Under the pieces are notes generated by a model, which did not search any database, was not told the DNA's origin, and saw only the letters and a program-made list of their open reading frames with translations. Shown one piece after another: positions 1 through 8,801 of a stretch of DNA of 64,000 nucleotides. The position numbers and the translations under genes are program-made. How positions within the stretch are numbered: the stretch's first letter is position 1; each line of letters begins with the position of its first letter. Source of the stretch: Streptomyces sp. RPA4-2 (GTDB taxonomy: Bacteria > Actinomycetota > Actinomycetes > Streptomycetales > Streptomycetaceae); NCBI RefSeq assembly GCF_012273515.2, contig NZ_CP050975.2, positions 7,378,001 to 7,442,000 of the forward strand. The letters are read 5' to 3'.

Positions 1-2
1 GC

Positions 3-254
3 TGCGAGGGGACGTTCAGCCTGTGCACGTTCCTGTACGTCGACGCCCTCGCCCGCGCGGGACGCCTCCCCCAGGCCCGCTACGCCTTCGAGAAGATGCT
101 GACGTACGCGAACCATGTCGGCCTGTTCGCCGAGGAGATCGGCCCCAGCGGGGAGCAACTCGGCAACTTCCCCCAGGCCTTCACCCACCTCTCGCTCATC
201 ATGGCCGCGACGACGCTGGACGAGGCGCTCGACGCCCTCCACCTCAGCCGCTGA
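3..254 (+). CDS. GH15 glucoamylase/trehalase-like hydrolase, C-terminal end only
   Basis: The reading frame enters from the left edge and stops at 252-254, giving 83 residues of a much larger protein. It matches the end of the (alpha/alpha)6 barrel of glycoside hydrolase family 15: a stretch on the bottleneck of the active site ([20 protein letters not shown]), then the [19 protein letters not shown] segment, which in this family carries the second catalytic glutamate (general base). The family hydrolyses alpha-glucosidic bonds (glucoamylase, trehalase); the fragment does not show which. Family assignment is firm, substrate unknown. It lies on the same strand as the next cassette but is separated from it by 133 bases and is probably unrelated. 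Confidence 0.85.
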   Translation, partial: CEGTFSLCTFLYVDALARAGRLPQARYAFEKMLTYANHVGLFAEEIGPSGEQLGNFPQAFTHLSLIMAATTLDEALDALHLSR

Positions 255-387
255 AGGGTCCGGACACGCCGCGGGCCGCGGCAGCGGCGACGCCGTCGTG
301 ACCGGCGTTGTCAGTGGTCGCCAGTAGGTTCGTTCGTGTCCCCGCCGTTGTGGCGCGGACGTCCCCTGCCACAGAGGAGATGGTGAG

Positions 388-891
388 TTGTCGGACTGGG
401 AGAGGTCGAGCACGGCCCGGGTGACAGCACCCGCGCGGCCGCGCAAGCTCGCCAAGGTTCCGTTCGTCGAGCTGGCCGACGGACGCCTGCAGGGTGTGGT
501 GTCCAGCGGCTCCGACATCGAGCGGGTCTATGTCTCGTCGGTCACGGCGGGCACGTACACCTTCGCCTGCAGCACCAACAACAACCGGCCCTGCGGCGGG
601 GCGCGCGGCGGGTTCTGCAACCACATCAAGGCCCTGATCGGCGAGGCGGTGCTGCAGTACGGGCCCGAGCGCGTCGCCCGCTACCTGCGGGCCGAGAGCG
701 TGGACGGGGAACCGACCGCGCAGACCATCACCGACGGCATGAGCGCCGCCCGCCCCGCGCAGGGGGACACCAAGGCCGCCGCGCCCGTCTTCAGTCGGTT
801 CCTGCGTCACCTGGCGTATCTCGAACTCGTCCCGACCACCGCGCCGTTGCCGGAGATGCAGTGGTTCCCTCCGACCAGGACGGTGGCGTGA
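388..891 (+). CDS. SWIM zinc-finger protein of a MoxR-VWA cassette
   Basis: 167 residues, starting at TTG 388 seven bases after a GAGGAGA ribosome site (374-380); the upstream ATG at 380 is in another frame. Residues 55-83 form a SWIM-type zinc site: Cys61, Cys69, Cys77 and His79 within TFACSTNNNRPCGG and GFCNHIKALI, with wider Cys spacing than the classical CxCxnCxH. SWIM domains bind nucleic acid or protein partners. The gene is the first of five close-set genes with a VWA protein, a MoxR ATPase and a DUF5682 protein. From memory this set corresponds to the E. coli yehQ-yehP-yehL-yehM group. The stop overlaps the next ATG (TGATG at 889-893). Biochemical role unknown; domain call is good. 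Confidence 0.85.
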   Translation: MSDWERSSTARVTAPARPRKLAKVPFVELADGRLQGVVSSGSDIERVYVSSVTAGTYTFACSTNNNRPCGGARGGFCNHIKALIGEAVLQYGPERVARYLRAESVDGEPTAQTITDGMSAARPAQGDTKAAAPVFSRFLRHLAYLELVPTTAPLPEMQWFPPTRTVA

Positions 892-2279
892 TGCGTGCCG
901 ACCTGCTCGCCGAAAGCGTCGCCGGGCTCGACGAGGTCCTGACGGCCGTCGACGCCTTCGACCGGGCGCTCGCCGGCGGCCTGGTGCGCCCCCAGCCCGC
1001 CCAGACCGCGGGCCTGACGGAACTCGCGGACGCCGTCGCGGGAACCCCCCTGGCCACCAGGGCCGCCGAGGCGGCCGGGAAGGCGGCGGCCGGAGCCGCG
1101 AGCGAGGACGACTTCGTCGCCCTGGCCGCCGCCCGCGCCGCCCTGCTCGGCTCCGTCCACGACGCGCTCGTGAGCCGTATCGACGAGGCGACGGGTCGCG
1201 ACCGCGGCCGGGAGACGGCCCCGCCGGCCGCCGACGGGCAGCCCGCGAACCTCCTCGCCGCCGCCCGCTCCTGGCTCTCCGACCTGGCACGCTGCGGCTG
1301 GCAGGGCATCGACCACGAGGTCGTGTCCGGGGCGGCGCACGTCGTCTCCGCGATGCTTGCGGACCCGGCGCTGCGCCGGCAGGCGACGCTCCTCGACGGC
1401 TTCGCCGCCGAACTCGCCGCGTCCTGCCCGGGCGCGTCCCTGGACCGTGTCCCGGTACGCCGCTGGGGCGACCTGTGGTCGCGCGCGATGCTGCTGACGG
1501 TGCCCGGCGCCGCGATGGCGCCGCCGACCGGCACGGCCACCGGCCGCCTGCTGCCCCTCGGCGTCGACGTGCAGGAACACGCGACCGCCGTGCAGGCCCA
1601 GGTGCACGCCGTCTTCGAGCCCGCGGACGGCACCGCGCCCCGGCTGGTGCGGGCCGCCGTGTCGGTGCCGAAGCCGGACACGGTCGTCGGAGCGGGCCTG
1701 TGGCAGTTGCTCCGCCCGCACATGTCGCTGCTGGCGGCCGTCGGCGAGGGCCGCGCGATGGACCTCGCCGAGATGCCGGTGACCGCCGAGGGCGACCTGC
1801 TGTGGAGCGACGCGCAGGCACGTCCTGGCGAGCCCGCCGACGCGTTCGCCACCGCCCGGGTCGTCCTGCCCACCGCGGCCGACGCGGCCACCACACCCCT
1901 GGACCGGCATCCGGCGCGTATCGCGGTGCCCGTGTTCCTGGAGGGCTATACGGTGCGGAAGGCCGACGACGCGCTGACTTTCACCGTCGCCGGGCACACC
2001 CTCACCGTCCACACCGACCGCATCCCCGCCGCCGGGCCACTCACCCCCGAGGCCGTCGCGTCGTCCGGGGCGTGCGTCGGACTGCTGCGCTGGGACGCCG
2101 GGACGTTCGGTGTCCAGCCGCTCGCGGTCGAGACGACCGTCCGGAAGAAGGCTGTCGCCCTCCACGCGGGGGGATGGGCCGCAGGCACCACCGACAAGGC
2201 CGGCGTCCGGGCCGAGAAGGCCGCCACCGATGCCGTGGCGGTGCTGCGGGAGCGTGCGGGAAGGCTGCTGCGGAAGTGA
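891..2279 (+). CDS. Unrecognised cytoplasmic protein of the MoxR-VWA-SWIM cassette
   Basis: 462 residues. Start taken as ATG 891, which overlaps the stop of the SWIM gene (TGATG); an in-frame GTG at 861 is possible but lies inside that gene. The protein has no signal peptide or membrane segment. Its first half is Ala-rich and helical. The C-terminal half is mixed, with a beta-rich stretch around residues 330-430 (IAVPVFLEGYTVRKADDALTF). I do not recognise a named domain. The position between the SWIM and VWA genes and the 4-base GTGA overlap with the VWA gene (2276-2279) indicate co-translation, so it is probably a scaffold or specificity partner of the VWA-MoxR machine. That role is inference. 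Confidence 0.75.
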   Translation: MRADLLAESVAGLDEVLTAVDAFDRALAGGLVRPQPAQTAGLTELADAVAGTPLATRAAEAAGKAAAGAASEDDFVALAAARAALLGSVHDALVSRIDEATGRDRGRETAPPAADGQPANLLAAARSWLSDLARCGWQGIDHEVVSGAAHVVSAMLADPALRRQATLLDGFAAELAASCPGASLDRVPVRRWGDLWSRAMLLTVPGAAMAPPTGTATGRLLPLGVDVQEHATAVQAQVHAVFEPADGTAPRLVRAAVSVPKPDTVVGAGLWQLLRPHMSLLAAVGEGRAMDLAEMPVTAEGDLLWSDAQARPGEPADAFATARVVLPTAADAATTPLDRHPARIAVPVFLEGYTVRKADDALTFTVAGHTLTVHTDRIPAAGPLTPEAVASSGACVGLLRWDAGTFGVQPLAVETTVRKKAVALHAGGWAAGTTDKAGVRAEKAATDAVAVLRERAGRLLRK

Positions 2280-3871
2280 CCGAGCACATGACCGGGCACA
2301 CGGCCGACCAGACGGCCGAGCACATGACGGGTCGCACGGCCGAGCACCTGACGGATCAGTCGGCCGGTCGGACGGCCGAATCGGAGATCGCGGGCGGCAC
2401 CTCGCCCGGAGTGGACCCCCACGACAACCGCCGTCAGGCTCTGTACTGGCGGCTCCTCGCCCGGCTCTTCGACCACGAGGAGCACGCCGCGCTCGAATCT
2501 GCGAGCCTCGCCGTCGTCGAGGACATCGGTCTTCCGCCCGCGCTGCTGGACCCGCAGGCCTCCGTCGACTCGATCGTGCAGCGCCACCCGGAGCTGGCCG
2601 GCGAGTTCGACGGTCTGATGACACCCGAGTCCGGATCCGGTCCCGGGTCCGGGACCGGTTCGGAGGACGGCGACCCAGAAGACGAAGACGAAGACGAAGG
2701 CGAAGGCGACCGCGACCGGGCCGCCGAAGTACGCCGCGCCGCGCTGGTGTCGAAGGTGCTCCTGAACGTCTTCGCCTCCGGTTCCGGCACGGTCACGGCC
2801 GGGCAGCTGGCACGCTGGCAGTCCGACGCGGGCTGGCTGGAGCGAGCGCTCGGCTGCAGGCCGGGGGACCTGCGCGGCGGCCGCGCGGCCGGCGGAGCCG
2901 GGACGGCCGCCGCCGGGCCCGGGGTCGGCCCGACCGGCACCGGCGGCCGCGGTACGACACCCGACCTCAGCCGGCTGATCCCGGCGATCGGCCCCGAACT
3001 CGGCGCCATCGAGGCCGACCTCGTCAAGCGGATGCGCCTGCGCGAGGTACTGGCCGACCCCCGGCTCGCCGCGCAACTGACCCCGAGCATGTCGCTGATC
3101 GAGCAGCTGCTGCGAGACAAGGACAACCTCTCGGGCGTGGCCCTGGCCAACGCCAAGGCCCTGATCCGCCGCTTCGTCGACGAGGTCGCCCAAGTACTGC
3201 GCACCGAGGTCGAGAAGACCTCGGTCGGCGCCCTGGACCGCTCCGTCCCGCCCAAGCGGGTGTTCCGCAACCTCGACCTCGACCGCACCATCTGGAAGAA
3301 CCTCACCAACTGGAGCCCGGAGGAGGAGCGGTTGTACGTCGACCGCCTCTATTACCGGCACACCGCCCGCAGGACGACACCCCAGCGGCTGATCGTCGTC
3401 GTGGACCAGTCGGGTTCGATGGTCGACTCCATGGTGAACTGCACCATCCTGGCGTCGATCTTCGCCGGGCTGCCGAAGGTCGACGTCCACCTGATCGCGT
3501 ACGACACCCAGGCGCTCGACCTCACGCCGTGGGTGCACGACCCCTTCGAGACCCTGCTGCGCACCAACCTCGGGGGCGGCACCGACGGCACGGCCGCCAT
3601 GACCCTGGCCCAGCCGAAGATAGCCGAGCCGCGCAACACCGTCGTCGTGTGGATCTCCGACTTCTACGAGTGGCGGACCGAGGAGCTGTTCCAGAGCATG
3701 GCCGCCCTGCACCGCTCGGGCGCCAGGTTCATCCCGGTCGGGTCCGTGACCAGCTCCGGTCGCGGCAGCGTCAACCCGTGGTTCCGGGAGCGCTTCAAGG
3801 ACCTCGGCACGCCGGTGCTCTCCGGACACATCCGCAAGCTCGTCCACGAACTCAAGACGTTCCTCGCCTAG
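2276..3871 (+). CDS. VWA (MIDAS) domain protein partnered with MoxR ATPase
   Basis: 531 residues from GTG 2276, which overlaps the previous stop by four bases. The C-terminal third is a von Willebrand factor A domain with an intact metal site: DQSGSM (Asp377, Ser379, Ser381), a Thr in GGGTDGT, and Asp in WISDFYEW. Residues 1-35 are a degenerate repeat of TAEHMTGR / TAEHLTDQ units. Residues about 120-150 hold a Gly/Ser linker followed by an acidic run (EDGDPEDEDEDEGEGDRD). In MoxR-VWA pairs the VWA protein is thought to hand metal-dependent ligand binding to the AAA+ ring. It is cytoplasmic, with no membrane helix. The MoxR gene starts 49 bases downstream. It is functionally comparable to E. 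coli YehP (recollection). Confidence 0.88.
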   Translation: MTEHMTGHTADQTAEHMTGRTAEHLTDQSAGRTAESEIAGGTSPGVDPHDNRRQALYWRLLARLFDHEEHAALESASLAVVEDIGLPPALLDPQASVDSIVQRHPELAGEFDGLMTPESGSGPGSGTGSEDGDPEDEDEDEGEGDRDRAAEVRRAALVSKVLLNVFASGSGTVTAGQLARWQSDAGWLERALGCRPGDLRGGRAAGGAGTAAAGPGVGPTGTGGRGTTPDLSRLIPAIGPELGAIEADLVKRMRLREVLADPRLAAQLTPSMSLIEQLLRDKDNLSGVALANAKALIRRFVDEVAQVLRTEVEKTSVGALDRSVPPKRVFRNLDLDRTIWKNLTNWSPEEERLYVDRLYYRHTARRTTPQRLIVVVDQSGSMVDSMVNCTILASIFAGLPKVDVHLIAYDTQALDLTPWVHDPFETLLRTNLGGGTDGTAAMTLAQPKIAEPRNTVVVWISDFYEWRTEELFQSMAALHRSGARFIPVGSVTSSGRGSVNPWFRERFKDLGTPVLSGHIRKLVHELKTFLA

Positions 3872-3920
3872 TGCCGCGGCACCGGTCACCTGACCGGCAG
3901 ACTTTGAGAAAGGCCCTCAC

Positions 3921-5033
3921 ATGTCCGACCTGTTGCGCGCCCCCGCCGAGATCAAGTACGCCGAGGAACTCGACTGGCTGGAGTCCGTCGACGACCACCC
4001 CAAGCCCTTCTCCTGGCGGCTGTCCCCGAAGATGGTCCGCCTGTTCGTCCTGGGCTCCGAGCGTTCCGACGGCCTGGACCGGGAGATCTCCCCGAAGTGG
4101 TTCGGCGACCGCAGCTTCGTCGAGCGCTCGATCGTCACACTGGCCTCCGACCGTGGACTGCTGCTCATCGGCGACCCCGGCACCGGCAAGAGCTGGCTGG
4201 CCGAGCTGCTGTCCGCCGCGATATGCCGCAGCTCCACACTGGTCGTCCAGGGAACCGCCGGCACCACCGAGGACCACATCAAGTACTCCTGGAACGTGTC
4301 CATGGTCATCGCCAAGGGCCAGTCACGGGAGTCGATGATCCCCTCACCGATCATGACCGCGATGGAGACCGGCGCGATCGGCCGTTTCGAGGAACTCACC
4401 CGCTCCACCAGCGACGTCCAGGACGCGTTGATCTCCATCCTGTCCGAGAAGTACATCTCGGTTCCCGAACTCGACAGCGACGGCATCGTCTTCGCCAAGC
4501 CCGGCTTCTCGATCATCGCCACCGCCAACAGCCGTGACCGGGGCGTCAACGACCTGTCCTCGGCCCTCAAGCGCCGTTTCAACTTCGTCCGCATCCCGGG
4601 GGTGACCAACAAGAAGAGCGAGGCGGACATCGTGCGCTTCCGCACCGAGGAGATGCTGCGCCGCCACCGGATCGAACTGGACGTGCCGCCCACGCTGCTC
4701 GACGTGCTGCTGCAGAGCTTCGCCGACCTGCGCGCCTCGGCGGCCGCGGCCGGCAGCGACGACGAGAAACTGGAGTCCGCGCTGTCCACCGCCGAACAGA
4801 TCGGCGTGCTCGAGGACGCGATCCTGCACGGCAACTTCTTCGGCGAACGCTCCCTGACCGCCCACACCCTGGCCTCCTCGCTCGTCGGGTCACTGGCCCG
4901 GCGCGAGCCCGAGGACCTGGCCATCCTCAACAAGTACCTGCACGGTGTCGTCGAGCCGCGCAGCAGGGAAGAGGGCGGATCCTGGCCGGAGTTCCTGGAG
5001 GGCGGCCGCGAAGCGATCGCCACCCTGTCATGA
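3921..5033 (+). CDS. MoxR-family AAA+ ATPase (YehL-like)
   Basis: 370 residues, ATG 3921 eight bases after GAGAAAGG. Walker A is GDPGTGKS (residues 84-91). The Walker B position reads GAIGRFEEL (151-159), with Glu pair 157-158 in place of the usual Asp-Glu. Sensor 1 is Asn203 in IIATANSRDRG and an Arg pair 218-219 fits the arginine finger. The substrate-loop region (GTAGTTEDHIKYSWN) is typical of MoxR proteins. It should form a hexameric ring that remodels a protein target using ATP, with the VWA protein as adaptor. The ATGA overlap at 5030-5033 couples it to the DUF5682 gene. Family is certain; target unknown. Confidence 0.92.
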   Translation: MSDLLRAPAEIKYAEELDWLESVDDHPKPFSWRLSPKMVRLFVLGSERSDGLDREISPKWFGDRSFVERSIVTLASDRGLLLIGDPGTGKSWLAELLSAAICRSSTLVVQGTAGTTEDHIKYSWNVSMVIAKGQSRESMIPSPIMTAMETGAIGRFEELTRSTSDVQDALISILSEKYISVPELDSDGIVFAKPGFSIIATANSRDRGVNDLSSALKRRFNFVRIPGVTNKKSEADIVRFRTEEMLRRHRIELDVPPTLLDVLLQSFADLRASAAAAGSDDEKLESALSTAEQIGVLEDAILHGNFFGERSLTAHTLASSLVGSLARREPEDLAILNKYLHGVVEPRSREEGGSWPEFLEGGREAIATLS

Positions 5034-7834
5034 CCGGCACGACCGAGGGAACCTTCGCGGCGCTGCGCACGCAACTGCGGGAGGCCGCCGCGACGTTCGC
5101 CGGCGGCCCCGACGTCCTGGAGAGCATCCTCCTCGGACTCGTCGACGACGTCGACCGCGCGGTGCGCGAACCGCTGGAGATCTTCCCCGTCTGCCACCAC
5201 TCGCCTGCCTCGGCGATCGCGATGGCACGCCGACTGCGGGAGAAACAGCCGAAGGTCGTGTACCTGGAGCTGTGCGAGGACATGGCGCCGCTGCTGACCG
5301 AACTGCGCAACTGCCGGCTCCCCGTGGCTGTCCAGGCGTTCGCGACCGAGGTCGACGGTTTCCCGGCCGAGTGGTCCCCGCTGTCGGTGGTCGCGCCGAT
5401 CACCGAGGCCTCCGCCGAGTACCAGGCGATCGCCTACGCCCTGGACACCCCGGGCGTCGAACTGGTCCTCGTCGACCGCTCCTCGGACCACGTCTTCCAG
5501 TGGGACGAGCGCGGGACGCAGGACGCGGAGCCGGCCGATCCCGACGCACCGCCCGCCGAGGAGGAGGCCGCGCTGCACGGCGACGCGGTCGGCGTGGAGC
5601 TGGGAGACCTGCGCCCGCGCTTCGCCGAACTGGAGGAACACCTGCTGCGCCACGGCAGGGTGCGGCACTGGTCCGAGTGGTGGCACCAGTACGTCGAACT
5701 GCCGCTCGGAGACAGCGACCACGACACCTACCGCCAGGTCATGCTCCTGATCGGCAGCCTCTTCCGGCGGCTCGCCCCGGGTGACTCCCATCGGGTCCAC
5801 GTCGACGAGGACCGCGAACGCCACATGTGGACGAGGATGCGCGAACACCTCGCCGCGACCGGCACCGACCCCGCGGACTGCCTCTACGTCTGCGGCGCCT
5901 TCCACGCGGCCAGCCGGGTGGAGGAGTTCGGCGTCCACGGCACCGACACCTTCGAGATCGGCCCGCGCACCGCCACCAAGTGGCAGCACGGCCTGGTCCC
6001 GTCCAGTCACGCGGCGATCGAGGCACAGTTCGGCCTCGCCGCCGGCTCGGTGTCGATCGCCGCGACGCTCTGGGCCAAGAACGTCGGACGCACCCGGGTA
6101 CGGCCGTACCGGCTGGCCGGACAGTCCGGCGCCGGCGCACCGCGGGCCAGGAAGACCGCCGCGGTGACGGCTCCCGTACCGGCCGTCGCGCCCGAGGACA
6201 GACTGACCGGATTCCTGCGCAGGCCGCCCGTCCTGGACGGCCTGGACGAGGCCGAGCTGCTCGGCTGGTCGGTGGAGGTCGTGCGCGCCGCGCGCCGCAA
6301 CGGCTACCTCGCCTCCACCGCCGACGCCATCGCGGTGTTCGAGACGTCGATCCTGCTGGCCGGGATGCGCGACCGGGCCAAGCCGACGCCGTACGACTTC
6401 CAGGACGCGGCCGTCACCTGCATCGAGAAGGACACCGTGCCCGGCCGCCGGGACGTACGCCGCATCGTGGCGATCATGATGGGCGGCGACCGGGTCGGCC
6501 AGGTCGGCTACGACGCGCTGCCGCCCCTGGCCCGCGACGTGCACGACCGGCTCGCGCCCCTGAACCTGAGGCTCCAGCAGCGTGGTGTGCAGCGGGCGTT
6601 GCTGGACATGACCGGCCGGCCCGAACTGGAGCGGTGCTCCGACGTGCTGTGGATGCTGCGCCGTCTGCTGCCGCAGGGCGCCGCACGGCCGATCATGGGT
6701 GAGCGGAGACTGGGGGAACGGTCGATCCAGGAGTCGTGGGACCTGGCGCTCGGCACCCATCAGCGGGCGCTCATCGAGCTCGGCTACGAGGGCGTCAGCA
6801 TCGAGCAGGTACTCGAACAACGGCTGCGCCGCACGGCGTACGCGCCGCGGGCCACCACGGCGACCGTCCTGGAGGCCGTCGAGGACGCGACGCTGTATCT
6901 GCGCGGCCGCCGCCTCCCCGACGAGCTGGGCACCCGCGCCCTGGAGGTGCTCTCGGCCGAACGCACCGTGGACGGCGCGCCGGAGGTGCTGCGCCGGGTA
7001 CGGCGGCTGCTGGCGTACTACCGCACCAGTGAGCCCGTGCTGCCGCCGTGGATCGAGTCGTTCGTCAAGGCCGGATACGCGCACTACTGCACGCTGCTGC
7101 CGACGGCGTTCACCGACGAGGACGCCACCGTGCGGCAGGTGGCGGCGATGCTGGGCTTCCTGTTCAGCATGGAGAGCCTGGCGCTGTCGCTGGGCTGCGA
7201 CCGGACCCAGCTGGAACTGGCGGTCGCCCAGTCGCACCCGCGGGATCCGTCGAGGACGGCGCTGTTGTGGGCGGCCCGGACCCAGCTCGGGCACCTCTCG
7301 CGGGCGGACCTGCGTGCGAAGTGCGACGAACTGCTGGGCAACCCCTTGGTGGTGCCCGCCTATCCGCGGTACCTCAGCGGCTTCGTGCACGCCCTGGAGC
7401 CCGTCCCTGGCCTCACCGACTTCGTCGTGGAGGCGGTGTCGAACGCGTTCGGACGGCTCCCGGACCCGGTGCTCCTACCGTGGCTGCCGACCCTGATCAC
7501 CACCTTGCGCGCGGGCGGCGCCGAACTGGCCCCGCTGCTGATCCGCGAGGCCGGGCGGATCTTCCCCGGGCGGCTCGGGGCCCTGGACGAGTGGGTGCCA
7601 CCGTGGCGGACACAGCCGGAGCCCGCGGCCGCGCGTACGGCGCGGCGACCGGCCGCCGGCGGTGGCGTGCACGCCCTGCTCGCCGCCCACCCCGCGACGT
7701 GCGACGCGGTGGCGACGCTGCTGGGCTGCGAGGGGACGTGGCGGACGGCGGACCCCGGCTCCTCGGGCGCCGCGCTGGCGGCACGTCATCCGGACACGGC
7801 GGTGGCGCTGGAGGCGCTGCTGACGGGCGGCTGA
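5030..7834 (+). CDS. DUF5682 family protein, last gene of the MoxR-VWA cassette
   Basis: 934 residues, starting in the ATGA overlap with the MoxR gene. The N-terminal 300 residues look like the TraB/EreA/ChaN superfamily: CHHSPAS (His56-His57), LELCEDM (Glu80) and, after an acidic loop at about 165-185, LYVCGAFHAA (His292) preceded by DEDRERHMWTRM. The remaining 600 residues are mostly alpha-helical with repeat-like segments and no membrane helix. E. coli YehM is, as I remember, of the same family. The superfamily includes metal-dependent esterases and peptidases, so a hydrolase activity gated by the MoxR-VWA proteins is a reasonable but unproven inference. A hairpin follows the stop. Confidence 0.8.
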   Translation: MTGTTEGTFAALRTQLREAAATFAGGPDVLESILLGLVDDVDRAVREPLEIFPVCHHSPASAIAMARRLREKQPKVVYLELCEDMAPLLTELRNCRLPVAVQAFATEVDGFPAEWSPLSVVAPITEASAEYQAIAYALDTPGVELVLVDRSSDHVFQWDERGTQDAEPADPDAPPAEEEAALHGDAVGVELGDLRPRFAELEEHLLRHGRVRHWSEWWHQYVELPLGDSDHDTYRQVMLLIGSLFRRLAPGDSHRVHVDEDRERHMWTRMREHLAATGTDPADCLYVCGAFHAASRVEEFGVHGTDTFEIGPRTATKWQHGLVPSSHAAIEAQFGLAAGSVSIAATLWAKNVGRTRVRPYRLAGQSGAGAPRARKTAAVTAPVPAVAPEDRLTGFLRRPPVLDGLDEAELLGWSVEVVRAARRNGYLASTADAIAVFETSILLAGMRDRAKPTPYDFQDAAVTCIEKDTVPGRRDVRRIVAIMMGGDRVGQVGYDALPPLARDVHDRLAPLNLRLQQRGVQRALLDMTGRPELERCSDVLWMLRRLLPQGAARPIMGERRLGERSIQESWDLALGTHQRALIELGYEGVSIEQVLEQRLRRTAYAPRATTATVLEAVEDATLYLRGRRLPDELGTRALEVLSAERTVDGAPEVLRRVRRLLAYYRTSEPVLPPWIESFVKAGYAHYCTLLPTAFTDEDATVRQVAAMLGFLFSMESLALSLGCDRTQLELAVAQSHPRDPSRTALLWAARTQLGHLSRADLRAKCDELLGNPLVVPAYPRYLSGFVHALEPVPGLTDFVVEAVSNAFGRLPDPVLLPWLPTLITTLRAGGAELAPLLIREAGRIFPGRLGALDEWVPPWRTQPEPAAARTARRPAAGGGVHALLAAHPATCDAVATLLGCEGTWRTADPGSSGAALAARHPDTAVALEALLTGG

Positions 7835-7845
7835 CGCCGAGAGGA

Positions 7846-7894
7846 GAGCGGGCGGAGGGGCGGTTGCGCGACCGGGACGCCTCTCCGCCGCTCG
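7846..7894 (+). terminator. Imperfect hairpin between convergent genes
   Basis: GAGCGGGCGGAGGGGCG is followed by CGCCTCTCCGCCGCTC with a loop of about 18 bases. The two arms pair over most of their length. It lies just after the DUF5682 stop and before the end of the convergent DUF2071 gene, so it probably serves as a terminator in either direction. There is no T tract, as is usual in Streptomyces. Confidence 0.5.
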
Positions 7895-7981
7895 CGCACG
7901 GTCCACAGCTGCCGGGGGTGTCGGCGGTGCGGGCCGGACGGCGGGAGGCACCGTGCGAGCGCGATGGCGCCCGCCCCGCGT

Positions 7982-8746
7982 TCAAGGTGTGGGGAGGCCC
8001 GCCGGTCGGGCCGGGCGGCCGAGCCGGACCGGGACACCGGGGGAGTACAGCACGCTCACCGGTTCTCCCCGCGGCGCCGGTACGCCCGCGGCTTGCAGAA
8101 GGTTCTCCTCGCAGGTGAGCAGCCGGGCGCGGTGCAGAGGCCAGCGCGGGTGGTCGTTGGGCAGGTATCCGACCTTGCCGAAGAAGGCGTTGTGCATGCC
8201 CCAGCGGGCGGTCAGGAAGTGCTCCAGCCCGGTGGGTTCCCGGATCGGTTCGCCCCTGCGCAGGACGATCCGGCTGCGCGCGCCGCGCGGTCCCGGCCAG
8301 CGCCGTGCGCTGGTGTAGGTGATGACGTCGTCCTCGGCACGGACGCTCATACGGGACCACAGGTACGGGAGCCGGAAGGCGGCCCGTCCCATCAGTACGG
8401 GTACCAGCCGGGCGGCGTCCATCGACCGGAAGACCACGCCGCGCCGCCCGTGCGCGTCCACCGAGTACAGGCGTACGTTCGTCTCCGGGAACGTCCCCAG
8501 GTACGGAACTCCGGGGGAACGGAGCCAGCCGACGCGGCTCATCCGGAACGCGACCAGGCCGACGTAGGTGACGTCGTCGAACACGTCGGGGACGGTTCCC
8601 TCGGGCAGCAGACCGGCGACGGTGTCGGGGGCGACCGCCCAGTGGACGAAGGCGAGGTCGAGCCACTGCTGGGTGAGCAGCGGTCTCGGCAGGGACTTGG
8701 GCGCGTACGGGGTGACGGGCTCCGGCAACCGCGGCGTGGTCGGCAC
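7982..8746 (-). CDS. DUF2071 (YqjF-like) family protein
   Basis: About 254 residues. It begins PTTPRLPEPVTPYAPKSLPR and continues with the family hallmarks LLTQQWLDLAFVHWAVAPD, LLPEGTVPDVFDDVTYVGLVAFRM and VRLYSVDAHGRRGVVFRSMD. This is the DUF2071/YqjF (acetoacetate decarboxylase-like fold) family of unknown function; no catalytic lysine motif is obvious. I chose GTG 8746; GTG 8785 is in frame and would add 13 residues, and neither has a clear ribosome site. It follows the LCP gene by 55 bases on the same strand and may be read through from it. No clue to substrate. Confidence 0.8.
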   Translation of the reverse strand: MPTTPRLPEPVTPYAPKSLPRPLLTQQWLDLAFVHWAVAPDTVAGLLPEGTVPDVFDDVTYVGLVAFRMSRVGWLRSPGVPYLGTFPETNVRLYSVDAHGRRGVVFRSMDAARLVPVLMGRAAFRLPYLWSRMSVRAEDDVITYTSARRWPGPRGARSRIVLRRGEPIREPTGLEHFLTARWGMHNAFFGKVGYLPNDHPRWPLHRARLLTCEENLLQAAGVPAPRGEPVSVLYSPGVPVRLGRPARPAGLPTP

Positions 8747-8801
8747 GGAGCCAGCATCCCAGACGGGTGCGGGCGGGCCCGGCACGCGGCCGCGCCGGGC
8801 G

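Noticed and set aside
308..330. TTGTCA / TAGGTT promoter before the SWIM gene
   Set aside because: The gap between the boxes is only 11 bases, too short for a sigma-70-type promoter.
244..1896. Long Arg/Pro-rich reading frame on the - strand
   Set aside because: It is the mirror image of the SWIM and unknown genes; high-GC coding DNA leaves long open antisense frames. Composition is all Arg/Pro/Ala with no domain.
3917..7390. 1157-codon frame opposite the MoxR and DUF5682 genes
   Set aside because: Antisense shadow; the + strand frames have the recognised motifs and proper starts.
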